Positions 1 to 8,805 of a stretch of 64,000 nucleotides of DNA are shown here, one piece after another. Numbering within the stretch: position 1 is the stretch's first letter; every line of letters starts with the position of its first letter. The translations under genes and the position numbers were made by a program. This stretch comes from an uncultured Alphaproteobacteria bacterium (GTDB lineage Bacteria; Pseudomonadota; Alphaproteobacteria; CAAHEQ01; UBA3637). Where the stretch lies: assembly GCA_947627155.1 (NCBI GenBank), contig CANQUX010000002.1, positions 95,667 through 159,666 on the forward strand, written 5' to 3'. Under the pieces are notes generated by a model. It was not told where the DNA came from. It worked only from the letters and a program-made list of their open reading frames with translations, and made no database searches.

Positions 1-150
1 AAAAAAGCCGTTGATTTCTTTGCCCGCAACGGCTTGAAAAACGGTTGGGGAAATACCGAAGTGTTATATCAACGCTTAACCGCCGATAAACCGGTTGCAA
101 TTACCCGCAACACCGTTAAAAGTCATCAAAACAATCAACGAACAAGATAG
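1..150 (+). CDS. C-terminal end of an unidentified protein (partial)
   Basis: Reading frame 1 is open from the window edge to a TAG stop, giving 49 residues that end in a basic, Asn/Gln-rich tail (HQNNQRTR). Codon use (GCC, GTT, AAA, CGC) matches the neighbouring genes, which supports a real coding end. No motif is recognisable in so short a piece. The stop lies 26 bp before the first ankyrin gene on the same strand, so it could be the previous gene of the same transcript. Confidence 0.55.
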   Translation, partial: KKAVDFFARNGLKNGWGNTEVLYQRLTADKPVAITRNTVKSHQNNQRTR

Positions 151-176
151 CTTTTATTTCTTCAAGGGAGGCCGTT

Positions 177-1460
177 ATGTTTTCTTTATTTCGTAAGCAT
201 AAATCAAAAAACATAAACAATAAATTACTGCAAGCCGTTCAGGAAGATAATTTAAAAGCGGTTCAAAAAGCTTTAAAGCAAAAAGCCGATGTGAATATTC
301 ATTCCGGCAAACTGCGCGAACCGCTGATTCTCACGGCCGTTAAATTTGCCTCCCTGCCGGTTATTGAAGAATTGATAAAAGCAGGCGCTGACGTCAATGA
401 TTTTGATAACAATTACAGAACGGCCTTGTTGTGTGCCTGTGAATATAAAAAAGGAGATGTCATTTCATTTTTATTGGAGCATCATGCCAAACCGAATATG
501 ACGGATAAAAACGGTTTTACGGCGCTGGCAACTGTTTTTCGGAATTTACCTCGACGAATTAACTCCGCCAACCGTTTATTTTTATCCGGCAGAACATCGG
601 TTTCCTTTGAAAAAGAATTAAAAAATGAAGTTCAAATCGTTCAAAAACTCCTTGAAAACGGCGCTTCTTTCAAACACTTGAAAAGTCATCATGATAATCC
701 TTTATTTATTGCCATTCAGGCACTCAACAAAGATCTTATTGAAATGATTTTAAAACAAGATATTTATATCACGGATGCCAAAGATAAATGGGGATTTACC
801 GCTTTAACAGCCGCTTGCGAAATTAAGTCACCGCAAATAGCACAACCGATTATTCGAATGCTTTTAAATGCCGGTGAAAATATTAATAATTTTTCGGGTT
901 GGGCGGGAACAGCATTGAAATATGCCGTTGAAAATGAAAATAACGATGTTGTTCGGCAACTTTTGGAAGCCGGCGCCAATCCGAATTTAAGCGATTCGAA
1001 AAAAGCCCAAACCCCCTTGATGACGGCAGTTCAAAAGGGTAATTTGGAAATTGTTCAACAACTCGTTAAAGCGGGTGCCGATGTTAATTTGCAGGATTCC
1101 AACGGTGATACTGCTCTTTTAATGGCTTTGAGTTCCGGAAATTATACGCCGGAAATGTTTAAAATCATTAAATTATTGATTAAACATAATTCCAATGCGC
1201 AAATTCAAAACAATTATCATGAAACGGCTTGGGATATTCTTTTGAAAGAAGCCAATCCGCGTATATTGCTGTTTATGCAAAATGTGATTACGCAAATTCA
1301 AAACAAGCAGGCAACGCCCGAAGAAATGCTTGAAAAATTAAACATCGGTATGGAAAAACTCATTGAAACAAATAAAAACAATTTCAAAAAATGTGTCTGG
1401 CCTACACCGAAAACCCAAAGGCAACCAATTTCTTGTAACGAACAACACGTTAACGCCTAA
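177..1460 (+). CDS. Ankyrin-repeat protein (427 aa), first of three in tandem
   Basis: Repeats with the ankyrin pattern (TAL..A...G....V..LL..GA..N..D) run from about residue 45 to 360; the clearest are near 50-80, 240-275 and 280-320. There is no signal peptide: the N-terminus is short and basic (MFSLFRKHK), so the protein is cytosolic or exported by a leaderless route. A strong AGGGAGG ribosome site precedes the ATG. The next ankyrin gene starts 24 bp after the stop, so the two are probably co-transcribed. Ankyrin proteins bind other proteins, and in host-associated bacteria many are secreted effectors; that role is inference here. The C-terminal 60 residues are helical, charged and outside the repeats. 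Confidence 0.9.
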   Translation: MFSLFRKHKSKNINNKLLQAVQEDNLKAVQKALKQKADVNIHSGKLREPLILTAVKFASLPVIEELIKAGADVNDFDNNYRTALLCACEYKKGDVISFLLEHHAKPNMTDKNGFTALATVFRNLPRRINSANRLFLSGRTSVSFEKELKNEVQIVQKLLENGASFKHLKSHHDNPLFIAIQALNKDLIEMILKQDIYITDAKDKWGFTALTAACEIKSPQIAQPIIRMLLNAGENINNFSGWAGTALKYAVENENNDVVRQLLEAGANPNLSDSKKAQTPLMTAVQKGNLEIVQQLVKAGADVNLQDSNGDTALLMALSSGNYTPEMFKIIKLLIKHNSNAQIQNNYHETAWDILLKEANPRILLFMQNVITQIQNKQATPEEMLEKLNIGMEKLIETNKNNFKKCVWPTPKTQRQPISCNEQHVNA

Positions 1461-1483
1461 TTCCCTAAAATAAGGAAAGTAAA

Positions 1484-2488
1484 ATGTTGTTTAAAAATTT
1501 TTTTCAAGAACCGTTATTGGAAACCGATCCGCGCTTATATTTTCAAAAAGCGGTATCAAACGGAGAAGCACGAAAAGCTGAAAAAGCGTTGGATAAAGGC
1601 GTTAATGTGAATATGCAGGATAAAAACGGCGAAACATCTTTAATGTATGCTTTGCGAAACGGTCGAACAAAGTTGTTTCAAACACTTCTGCGTCATTTTC
1701 CGAACGTTCGTCTGAAAAACAAAAAAGGACAAAACATTTTATTCGTGGCCATAGAGGAAAATTTCCCCGAATTTATTTTGCCGATTATTCATATGAATCC
1801 ACACATTCTTCAAGATAATTGGAATGGTGATACACCAATAACTTATGCCGTGAAAAAAAACGATATTCGTTTTGTTCAAATGCTTCTTCAAGGGCATGCC
1901 GATGTGAATAAACCCGATTCGAACGGTATAACACCGCTCATGCAGGCAGCACTCAATAACAACAAAAAAATTGTCAAATCGCTTTTAAATGCCGGTGCAA
2001 ATATTTTTGCTCAAAATTCAAACGGAGAAACCGTAATTAATTTGATGAATCGGGCAAACAATCAGGCAATGAGTGATTATTTGGAATGTCAAGTGCTTGT
2101 AAAAGAATTGCCTTTCGGGCCGGATGTTTATGTTAAAGACGGCTATACACCGTTAACATGGGCCATTCAAAACAACAAAACAAAACTCGTTCAAACTTTA
2201 ATTGATATGGGCGCTCAAATTGATTTCAAAGATCAAAACGGACAAACACCGTTGGATATGGCCGTACAAACGGCGAATCCGAATTTAATTCGACTGATTA
2301 AAGAAGCCCGGCAACGTGAAGCAAAATTAGTGACACAGGTTCAACAAAAATTAGAAGCCGGCGAACAAAATTTATGGAAAGGATTGAAAGTTATTTCTTT
2401 AACGGAAAAGCAAAAAATTTTAAAAATGGCAACAAAAATCACTCAACCTTCTTTGTACCCGGCATTTGAAACACATCGAAGCAGATGA
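1484..2488 (+). CDS. Ankyrin-repeat protein (334 aa), second in tandem
   Basis: Ankyrin units are visible at about residues 45-80 (NGETSLMYALRNG), 110-145, 147-180 (NGITPLMQAALNN) and 215-250 (GYTPLTWAIQNN). The protein ends in a helical tail. TAAGGAAAG precedes the ATG. It resembles its two neighbours in length, layout and tail, so the trio probably arose by duplication and divergence. There is no secretion signal or membrane segment. The gene ends about 40 bp before a separate promoter for the third member. Confidence 0.88.
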   Translation: MLFKNFFQEPLLETDPRLYFQKAVSNGEARKAEKALDKGVNVNMQDKNGETSLMYALRNGRTKLFQTLLRHFPNVRLKNKKGQNILFVAIEENFPEFILPIIHMNPHILQDNWNGDTPITYAVKKNDIRFVQMLLQGHADVNKPDSNGITPLMQAALNNNKKIVKSLLNAGANIFAQNSNGETVINLMNRANNQAMSDYLECQVLVKELPFGPDVYVKDGYTPLTWAIQNNKTKLVQTLIDMGAQIDFKDQNGQTPLDMAVQTANPNLIRLIKEARQREAKLVTQVQQKLEAGEQNLWKGLKVISLTEKQKILKMATKITQPSLYPAFETHRSR

Positions 2489-2525
2489 CACACTATTTTT
2501 ATTTTTGCATATTTTAAAAACTATC

Positions 2526-2553
2526 TTGACACTTTTTATGTTTTTTTTATAAT
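2526..2553 (+). promoter_or_regulatory. Sigma-70-type promoter for the third ankyrin gene
   Basis: TTGACA at 2526-2531 and TATAAT at 2548-2553 are both perfect consensus and lie 16 bp apart. The ATG follows 36 bp after the -10 box, with AAGGAAA as ribosome site. The third ankyrin gene can therefore be expressed independently of the first two. Confidence 0.75.
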
Positions 2554-2589
2554 AAAAGAAAAGTAATTTATATATAAGGAAATTAAAAC

Positions 2590-3621
2590 ATGGTTCTTAA
2601 TTCTGATTGGAATGATAATTTATATTCGGCTGTTGAAAATCATAATCTTAAAAGCGCTGAAAAAGCATTGTCTTGCGGTGCTGATGTAAATGCATTCATA
2701 AATAATGCCACCTGTTTACATTTTGCCGTTGAGGAAAACACACCGAAAATGATTGATCTTTTGTTAAATCACGGCGCCAATGTTTGTTTAACGGATCATT
2801 TGGGTCGAACACCGCTTTTTTTGGCTGCCGTCCGCGGATTAAGTGAAGTATTGCCCAAATTGGCAAAAAGTAATCCTGCCGCTTTGGAAATTGCCACAAA
2901 TAACGGAAATACTCCGTTGAGTATAGCAGCTTCTTATAACTTTACGCAAGTTGTTCAAGTCCTTGTTCAATTGGGTGCAAATGTAAATGTAACTGATAAA
3001 TTCCGGCAAACGCCGTTAATGTTTGCCACCTACTATAACAATCGAACAATGATTGATAATCTTATCAATGCCGGTGCCGATTTAAATGCCAAAAATAAAA
3101 ATAACAAAACAGCATTTATGATTGCTTATCAGCATCAGTTTTTTGAAACGGCTGCTCATTTGGCGGCAACGGAACATATAAAAGAAAATGAGTTAAATGC
3201 CTTAAAAAGCGGTACGCGGGATTTATTGACTGTTGCGGAAACAATGGAAAAAATCAATGTCACACCTCTTTTTAAAGAAGCCATGCTGAAAGAGCTGATT
3301 CAAGCCGGTGCCTTGGTCACTCTTAAAAATGCCGACGGACAAAGCGTTTATACGGTTCTGGCAAAAAATGCCTCCCCGAATTTATTGTTTTATTTGAATG
3401 AAGCCAAAACCAAAGAAGAAAAAATTACTCGTGAAGCCGTCAAATTAATTCAAACGGGCAAAGGCAATTTATCTGCCCTGATTGAGTCTCATTCGTTATC
3501 TGATATGAAGCGCACACTTAATATTTTAACACACACACTGATTACACCTCATCAACAGGCAAAAAACTTGCAAAAAGCAATTATTAAAAAACAGAAGCAA
3601 CACGAAAAATCAGCGGATTAA
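2590..3621 (+). CDS. Ankyrin-repeat protein (343 aa), third in tandem
   Basis: At least five ankyrin units are visible between residues 5 and 205 (for example NATCLHFAVEENTPK, LGRTPLFLAAVRG, NGNTPLSIAAS, FRQTPLMFATYYN), and a degenerate one near 230-265. A Lys/Gln-rich helical tail follows, as in the upstream paralogues. No signal peptide or membrane segment is present. It has its own consensus promoter, unlike the first two. The substrate or partner cannot be told from sequence. Confidence 0.88.
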   Translation: MVLNSDWNDNLYSAVENHNLKSAEKALSCGADVNAFINNATCLHFAVEENTPKMIDLLLNHGANVCLTDHLGRTPLFLAAVRGLSEVLPKLAKSNPAALEIATNNGNTPLSIAASYNFTQVVQVLVQLGANVNVTDKFRQTPLMFATYYNNRTMIDNLINAGADLNAKNKNNKTAFMIAYQHQFFETAAHLAATEHIKENELNALKSGTRDLLTVAETMEKINVTPLFKEAMLKELIQAGALVTLKNADGQSVYTVLAKNASPNLLFYLNEAKTKEEKITREAVKLIQTGKGNLSALIESHSLSDMKRTLNILTHTLITPHQQAKNLQKAIIKKQKQHEKSAD

Positions 3622-3695
3622 TTGACCGATTAAAAATTATTTGTCAATAGAAAAAGTTAAGATGATGACTTAAACAATGGGGGTATAATGAAAAA

Positions 3696-4250
3696 GCCAG
3701 CGGTACCATTAAAAAATCCCCCGAAAAAAGGGGGGGGATTTGAGGTGCCGCCAATTCCACCTAAAAACTCGAAAGGTTTTATTTTATAAAACACTTTCTC
3801 GTTTAGGTTCATTGCTTGCATTTCAAAAAACAATCCACCGGATTGTTTTTTTCAAAAATGAAAGAGCCAGCGGCACCATTAAAAAATCCCCCGAAAAAGG
3901 GGGGGATTTGAGGTGCCGCCAATTCCACCTAAAAACTCGAAAGGTTTTATTTTATAAAACACTTTCTCATTTAGGTTCATTGCTTGCATTTCAAAAAACA
4001 ATCCACCGGATTGTTTTTTTCAAAAAGGAAAGAGCCAGCGGCACCATTAAAAAATCCCCCGAAAAAAGGGGGGGATTTGAGGTGCCGCCAATTCCACCTG
4101 AAAACTCGAAAGGTTTTATTTTATAAAACACTTTCTCGTTTAGGTTCATTGCTTGCATTTCAAAAAACAATCCACCGGATTGTTTTTTTCATTTAGGGTG
4201 AGCCAGCGGTACCATTAAAAAATCCCCCGAAAAAGAGGGGGATTTTTTAA
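3696..4250 (+). repeat. Tandem array of about 169-bp units abutting tRNA-Thr
   Basis: Three complete units start at 3696, 3866 and 4034 (periods 170 and 168), and a fourth, partial one starts at 4202. Each opens with GCCAGCGGYACCATTAAAAA and a C-run/G-run hairpin, then GGTGCCGCC, then a conserved stretch ending in a run of T. The opening 12 bases equal the 3' end of the adjacent tRNA-Thr including CCA, in inverted orientation to the tRNA. Open frames across the array are by-products of the repeat. Nothing else fills 3622-4250. Confidence 0.9.
4217..4248 (-). terminator. Terminator of tRNA-Thr, inside a larger palindrome
   Basis: On the minus strand, AAAAAATCCCCC, an 8-base loop and GGGGGATTTTTT form a strong stem with a T-run directly after the encoded CCA. 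The stem continues outward: 4202-4228 pairs with 4237-4263 at 25 of 27 positions, and that outer arm includes the 3' acceptor strand of the tRNA. Confidence 0.75.
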
Positions 4251-4325
<75 letters not shown>

Positions 4326-4337
4326 AATTGTTTTTCT

Positions 4338-4366
4338 CTTATACTTTTTTTTACAAACCTTGTCAA
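4338..4366 (-). promoter_or_regulatory. Promoter of tRNA-Thr
   Basis: On the minus strand TTGACA (4361-4366) and TATAAG (4338-4343) are separated by 17 bp. The -10 box ends 12 bp before the tRNA 5' end, which places the start site just upstream of the mature tRNA. Confidence 0.7.
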
Positions 4367-4509
4367 GATGTTTTTTAATTCCTGCACAAATATCTTATTC
4401 TTTTGTGCAACATTTATTGAGGTATTAATTTGTGGAATATGCATCAGCGCGGAGACAAAATAAAGACTGATTTTATTTTCTCTCCATTCGCAGGTGATGA
4501 CTCTTCTCT

Positions 4510-4571
4510 CTTATTTTCGGCGGGAAGTGCTCTCCCGCTTTTGTGGGATAGCGCGGTGGGCCGAAAATAAG
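4510..4571. repeat. Palindromic hairpin repeat, class A
   Basis: CTTATTTTCGGC at the left pairs with GCCGAAAATAAG at the right. Inside is an asymmetric bulge with conserved left GGGAAGTGCT and right AGCGCGGTGGG, and an apical stem TCCC/GGGA. Similar sequence occurs at 50164-50226, 54185-54253, 59535-59602, 61517-61577 and 63674-63716. The rest of 4326-4620 shows no gene. Confidence 0.7.
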
Positions 4572-4621
4572 AAGTGATTCGGGCGAAACGAAACAAGATT
4601 TTTGAAGTGCGTTGCACAAAT

Positions 4622-4789
4622 TAAACGTACGATTTTTGCAACACTTTTTTTGCATTTTTTCAAAAAAAATTTAGTTTGGGCGGAATTCATTGATTTTTCG
4701 AGTGTTTTTGAGTGGCGATTTTTTGCCTTTTGAGAGCAATTTTGCCCCCGGAATCCGCGTTGCATTAAAGGTACGTTTAATTGTATACT
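4622..4789 (+). promoter_or_regulatory. Conserved 158-bp promoter element, copy 1
   Basis: Box U (4622-4642) and box D (4759-4779) are inverted copies of a 21-bp sequence, AAACGTAC...TGCAAC. Box D supplies TTGCAT as -35 (4760-4765), and TATACT (4784-4789) follows at 18 bp. Upstream of box U, GTTGCAC completes a larger palindrome around AAACGTACG. GAATC lies just before box D. The start codon of the first prepilin-like gene is 38 bp downstream of the element. Confidence 0.8.
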
Positions 4790-4816
4790 GTTTGTATAAT
4801 GAAAGGGAGTCGAAAA

Positions 4817-6460
4817 ATGACAAGAAAATCAAAAAAACAAATTGAAAATCAATCACAAACAGAATATATGCAAAACAATCAACCGCAAATCGTGAGCAGG
4901 GAAGAAGAAAAGCAAAATAGAATCAAAACACACTCACAAAGCGGGCGGTCAATGGTTGAAATGCTCGGCGTGTTGGCCATTATTGCCATTTTATCAATCG
5001 GCGGAATCGTGGGCTATAAATTAGCCATGAACTATTATCAGGCTGACCAAATAGCCAACGAAATTAACTTAATGCGTAACGATTTAAAGGTTAAATATGC
5101 GCTCGGAAACGAAGAATTGTTATTGGGGGATCCTTATGATGATACACCCGAAAATGAAGATTACAGCGGGCATTTATCAACACAATATGATCGTTATTCC
5201 GTTGATTATGATTGCATCCGCAAAGACAAAGCAGAATTTTATAACTGCCGCGAAACAGATGCTTATTATATTAAAGTCGGGAATGTTTCGAAAGGGGTTT
5301 GTAAACCGCTTACAACACTTGTTAATGCCATGGACGGTTTAATGTATATAAAAATCAATAAACAGCCTTATATAGAAGATGATTTATGTTCAAGTGATGA
5401 AGCCAATGAATTTTATATTCAGTTTGATGCAGAGGATGTAAACGGAAACTATGATTCGAATCGCCCCGAAGGTTGGTGCGCCAAAGATGAAGATTGCGAA
5501 GAATCGCAAGTTTGCGATGAGAAAAATAATACATGCGTGGAGTGTGTGAAAAACGCTGATTGTGCCTCAAATATATGTCGGAAAGATCACACTTGCGGCG
5601 AATGCACAAAAGATTCGGATTGTTTGAATCCGCGCCCGATTTGTAATACAGAATCGGCAACCTGTGTCGGGTGCGCTGTTGATGATGAATGCCCTGACAT
5701 GAACAAGCCGAATTGTGATACAGCGAGTGGGGCTTGTTGCGATGATCCGCTCATGACATGGAACGGTAGCGAATGCGTTTGCCCTGAAGATTATAAGAAA
5801 TCAGAAACCAGCTCCGGCAAAGCCGTTTGTTTGCCTTACTGTGAACAGGAAGTTGATGTTGTTTTAATGGTGGATCAGAGCAGCAGTTTAGGGTGGAAAA
5901 ATCATGATGCCAGCCAATATTCAAATGATTTATATAAAGAAAATGCACAAAAAATTCAAAAAGTGATATCAAAGCTGAACATTCCCGATAAACTTAAAGC
6001 GGCTGTTTATTTATCGGGATGTTATCAGGATAATTATGGTTGTACCGGGCAATGTCCTGTTCCGGAAGTACCCAATCCTTTATCATTCGGTAAACATTCG
6101 GCCGGCGAAATTAAAGCTGCACTTCAAATTGAATTAGAAAAAGCACCGTTGGGCGCCTGTAATTGGTTTATAAATCCTTTAAAAGATATAACACAAAAGA
6201 TTTGTCAAACGGGAAAAGAAAAATTGATTGTTGTTGTTTTTTATGATGTAGATACAGCAGATAGCCCTTATTTTGATACGTTAAAACAAAAATGTCCGCA
6301 ATCGATTATTTATAATATTGCTTTTGAAGGGCATACATTTGATGCAGCAACAAAAACCTATGATTTGGATCAAGTTTTATCGAATGAAACAACCATGCAG
6401 GAATACGCCGAGATTTTAAATAAAGAGTTTAAAGATCATTTGTGCGTGGAAAGAGAATAA
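4817..6460 (+). CDS. Prepilin-like Cys-rich surface protein with vWA-like tip (paralogue 1)
   Basis: The 547-aa protein has a long basic leader ending at Gly43, then RSMVEMLGVLAIIAIL. Glu sits at +5 of the predicted prepilin-peptidase site, and a hydrophobic helix covers about residues 47-68. The pilin-like head extends to about residue 215. Cys-rich modules of the form C..C....DC follow (about 216-335). Residues 348-545 resemble a von Willebrand A domain, with the MIDAS-type DQSSS at Asp353. I chose the ATG at 4817 because AAAGGGAG precedes it and every paralogue starts at the same place relative to the promoter element. It is probably a minor pilin or adhesin exposed on the surface. The head is nearly identical in DNA to paralogues 2 and 3. 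The vWA assignment rests on one motif and the pattern of strands. Confidence 0.85.
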   Translation: MTRKSKKQIENQSQTEYMQNNQPQIVSREEEKQNRIKTHSQSGRSMVEMLGVLAIIAILSIGGIVGYKLAMNYYQADQIANEINLMRNDLKVKYALGNEELLLGDPYDDTPENEDYSGHLSTQYDRYSVDYDCIRKDKAEFYNCRETDAYYIKVGNVSKGVCKPLTTLVNAMDGLMYIKINKQPYIEDDLCSSDEANEFYIQFDAEDVNGNYDSNRPEGWCAKDEDCEESQVCDEKNNTCVECVKNADCASNICRKDHTCGECTKDSDCLNPRPICNTESATCVGCAVDDECPDMNKPNCDTASGACCDDPLMTWNGSECVCPEDYKKSETSSGKAVCLPYCEQEVDVVLMVDQSSSLGWKNHDASQYSNDLYKENAQKIQKVISKLNIPDKLKAAVYLSGCYQDNYGCTGQCPVPEVPNPLSFGKHSAGEIKAALQIELEKAPLGACNWFINPLKDITQKICQTGKEKLIVVVFYDVDTADSPYFDTLKQKCPQSIIYNIAFEGHTFDAATKTYDLDQVLSNETTMQEYAEILNKEFKDHLCVERE

Positions 6461-6461
6461 T

Positions 6462-6584
6462 CTACTCGTTCAGCCAATCCGTCAGGGCTTTCATAAAGCC
6501 GAAATCGGGTAAATCGGAATGCCCTGCCTTATCGGAAGCATAAAATAATAGCCCCAAATAGTTTTTTAATACAATTTTACATTT
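6462..6584 (-). pseudogene. Possible 3' remnant of a lost gene
   Basis: The minus strand between 6584 and a TAG at 6462 reads as a protein-like C-terminus of about 40 residues (KNYLGLLFYASDKAGHSD, then PDFGFMKALTDWLNE), with codon use like real genes here. A stop lies just upstream and no start codon exists at the proper end. It converges on the preceding gene with a 1-bp gap. I cannot name the parent protein. Chance open reading is the alternative. Confidence 0.35.
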
Positions 6585-6659
6585 TTATAGGGAAAATTGA
6601 CAATCTTGAAAACGAATCAAAAAAAATAACAACAAATCTTTCTGAATTTCTGTATCAAA

Positions 6660-6826
6660 TAAACGTACGATTTTTGCAACACTTTTTTTGCATTTTTTCA
6701 AAAAAAATTTAATTTAGCCGGAATTCATTGATTTTTCGACTGTTTTTTAGGAGTGATTTTTTGCTTTTTGAAGGTAATTTTTACCTCTGAATCCGCGTTG
6801 CATTAAAGGTACGTTTATTTTATGCT
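6660..6826 (+). promoter_or_regulatory. Conserved 158-bp promoter element, copy 2
   Basis: Box U is at 6660-6680 and box D at 6797-6817, exactly the copy 1 spacing. TTGCAT within box D and TATGCT (6821-6826) form the promoter with a 17-bp spacer. GAATC precedes box D. The interior shares the EcoRI-site-containing stretch of copies 1, 3 and 4. The start codon follows at 6851. Confidence 0.8.
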
Positions 6827-6850
6827 ATTTGCATTGAAAGGAAGCGAAAA

Positions 6851-8245
6851 ATGAGCAATAAAACAAGAAAAAAACAATTAAAACAAGTTGAAAATCAAGC
6901 CCAAGAAGGCCGCAGTATGGTTGAAATGCTGGGCGTGTTGGCGATTATTGCTATTTTATCAATCGGTGGAATCGTGGGCTATAAATTAGCCATGAACTAT
7001 TATCAAGCTGACCAAATCGCGAATGAAATTAACTTAATGCGCAACGATTTAAAGGTTAAATATGCTTTGGGAAACGAAGAATTGTTATTGGGGGATCCTT
7101 ATGATGATACACCCGAAAATGAAGATTACAGCGGGCATTTATCAACACAATATGATCGTTATCCCGTTGATTATGATTGCATCCGTAAAGACAAAGCAGA
7201 ATTTTATAACTGCCGCGAAGCAGATGCTTATTATATTAAAGTCGGGAATGTTTCAAAAGGGGTTTGTAAACCGCTTACAACGCTTGTTGCCGCCATGGAC
7301 GGTTTAATGTCTATGGAAATCAATAAAAAAGTTTATAAAGAAGATGATTTATGTGATGAAGCCAATGAAATTTATGTTGAATTCGATGCAGAGGATGTAA
7401 ACGGCAATTACGATTCGAATCGTCCGGAAGGCTGGTGCGGCAAAGATGGTGATTGTGAAGGATTATCAACCCCTGTTTGCGATAAAGAGAGTAATACGTG
7501 TGTGGAGTGTGTAAAAGAAGGTGATTGCAGTGCTCCAAGATCTGTTTGTGATGTAGCAAACCATGAATGCGTGGAATGTATAGAAAATACGGATTGCAAG
7601 GATTTAAGCAGACCCCGTTGTAATGTTGATTCGGGTGATTGTGAATCGTGTCCGCCGGAAAAACCCGTATGGAACAACGAAGAGTGTGTGGAATGCACCA
7701 CAAATGCTCAATGTGTGGAAAAAGGAAAAGATCCGCATTGTCATAAGGCAACACACACGTGTGAACCCTGTCCGGACGGAAGTCGCAGTGAAGGAAATGC
7801 CTGCGTCATTCACATTCAAACAATACCTGCTTTTAAGGCACAACTTCTGAAAGGATATATTAAAAGGTGTCAAAAATTAACACCAAACCATTTCGGACCT
7901 TATACACATTCTTATGAATTATGGATACATGGCACATTTGATGATTATGTGCGTTTTTATGTGAATGAAGAATTGCCGCACATATCATCAACAGAACCAA
8001 TTTATAACGATCCTGATGATAGGTGTAATAAAATAAACCATAAAGCCGAGAAAATATGTGCCGGTGTCGGAAACAGTTGTTCCGTTTATCTGCCTGATTA
8101 TCATTTAGGAACTTTAAATGCCGGTGATTTCGGACATTTAACGATTTATGATGTTGCAAGCTGGATCACATGGGGCGAAGCGGGTCTTAAAGAAGATATA
8201 AGCCGAGCTGATGCTGCCGCGTGGCTTGTGCTGGGTGATGAATAG
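6851..8245 (+). CDS. Prepilin-like Cys-rich surface protein (paralogue 2)
   Basis: The 464-aa protein has a short leader ending at Gly20, then RSMVEMLGVLAII with Glu at +5 and one hydrophobic helix. The head (to about residue 195) matches paralogues 1 and 3 almost residue for residue. Four or five CVEC...DC modules follow to about residue 320. The C-terminal 140 residues contain GPYTHSYELWIHGT. They resemble the tip of paralogue 5 (GPYKHSYEIWGHGT), although that protein carries a different head. No known family is recognised in the tip. The gene lacks the 23-residue leader insert of paralogues 1, 3 and 6. Confidence 0.85.
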   Translation: MSNKTRKKQLKQVENQAQEGRSMVEMLGVLAIIAILSIGGIVGYKLAMNYYQADQIANEINLMRNDLKVKYALGNEELLLGDPYDDTPENEDYSGHLSTQYDRYPVDYDCIRKDKAEFYNCREADAYYIKVGNVSKGVCKPLTTLVAAMDGLMSMEINKKVYKEDDLCDEANEIYVEFDAEDVNGNYDSNRPEGWCGKDGDCEGLSTPVCDKESNTCVECVKEGDCSAPRSVCDVANHECVECIENTDCKDLSRPRCNVDSGDCESCPPEKPVWNNEECVECTTNAQCVEKGKDPHCHKATHTCEPCPDGSRSEGNACVIHIQTIPAFKAQLLKGYIKRCQKLTPNHFGPYTHSYELWIHGTFDDYVRFYVNEELPHISSTEPIYNDPDDRCNKINHKAEKICAGVGNSCSVYLPDYHLGTLNAGDFGHLTIYDVASWITWGEAGLKEDISRADAAAWLVLGDE

Positions 8246-8279
8246 AAAATCTGACCATAAAAAAACTTTTACAACATTA

Positions 8280-8310
8280 AAAAAACAGGCTGTTTGAAAA
8301 TAACAGCCTG
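8280..8310 (-). terminator. Terminator of the rplM-rpsI operon
   Basis: CAGGCTGTT (8286-8294) pairs with AACAGCCTG (8302-8310). On the minus strand the stem is followed by a run of seven T. It lies 25 bp past the rpsI stop. It may also stop transcription arriving from paralogue 2. Confidence 0.75.
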
Positions 8311-8334
8311 CTTTTGCGTTTGATTTTTGACAAA

Positions 8335-8805
8335 TTAACGTTTTGAGAATTGGAAACGTTTTCTTGCTTTTGACAAACCCGGTTTTTTCCGTTCCACCAC
8401 ACGAGAATCGCGTGTTAAGAAGCCGGCCCGTTTTAAAGCCGTATGCAATTCGGGTTCAAACAAATCCAAACAACGGCTGATACCATGGCGCAAAGCATAA
8501 GCTTGCCCGGATAAACCGCCGCCGCGCACATTGCATTGCACATCAAACAAACCTTCGCGATTTGTAACCGCAAACGGTTGATTGATAATCATTTGTAACA
8601 CGGGACGCGGAAAATAATTTTCCACCGTACGACCGTTAACCGTAATCACACCTTTACCCGGCTTAATAATCACACGGGCAACGGCATCTTTTTTCTTTCC
8701 GACCGATTGAGAACGACCCAAACTGTCTTTTTTCGGAGCGCGAGGCGCCGGTTGTTCGGCAACTGTTTCCGTTAATTCTGCCGCAATTATTTCTTTTTTA
8801 ACCAT
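8335..8805 (-). CDS. rpsI: 30S ribosomal protein S9
   Basis: This is the small-subunit protein near the decoding centre, whose C-terminal tail reaches P-site tRNA. The S9 fold is clear from about residue 29: [16 protein letters not shown], then [15 protein letters not shown] and the basic end [11 protein letters not shown]. The first 28 residues are an acidic, Ala/Pro-containing extension not needed for the core. The start overlaps the rplM stop by one base (TAATG), so the two are translationally coupled. Total length is 156 aa. Confidence 0.97.
   Translation of the reverse strand: MVKKEIIAAELTETVAEQPAPRAPKKDSLGRSQSVGKKKDAVARVIIKPGKGVITVNGRTVENYFPRPVLQMIINQPFAVTNREGLFDVQCNVRGGGLSGQAYALRHGISRCLDLFEPELHTALKRAGFLTRDSRVVERKKPGLSKARKRFQFSKR

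Noticed and set aside
3740..4196. Overlapping open frames of 70-128 codons across the tandem array
   Set aside because: They exist only because a 168-170-bp unit without stops in that frame is repeated; no ribosome site and no protein-like composition.
3696..4250. CRISPR array
   Set aside because: Units are about 169 bp and uniform throughout, without short repeats and unique spacers.
4622..4779. Invertible promoter switch of the fimS type
   Set aside because: All eight copies with genes have the same orientation relative to the gene, and no recombinase is seen in the window. Not excluded, but unsupported.
7320..7754. Long minus-strand frames opposite the Cys-rich modules (also 10214-10879, 53312-53620 and 62127-62435)
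   Set aside because: The repeating Cys/Asp/Glu codons of the real genes give His/Thr/Ser-rich frames on the other strand; no start signals.
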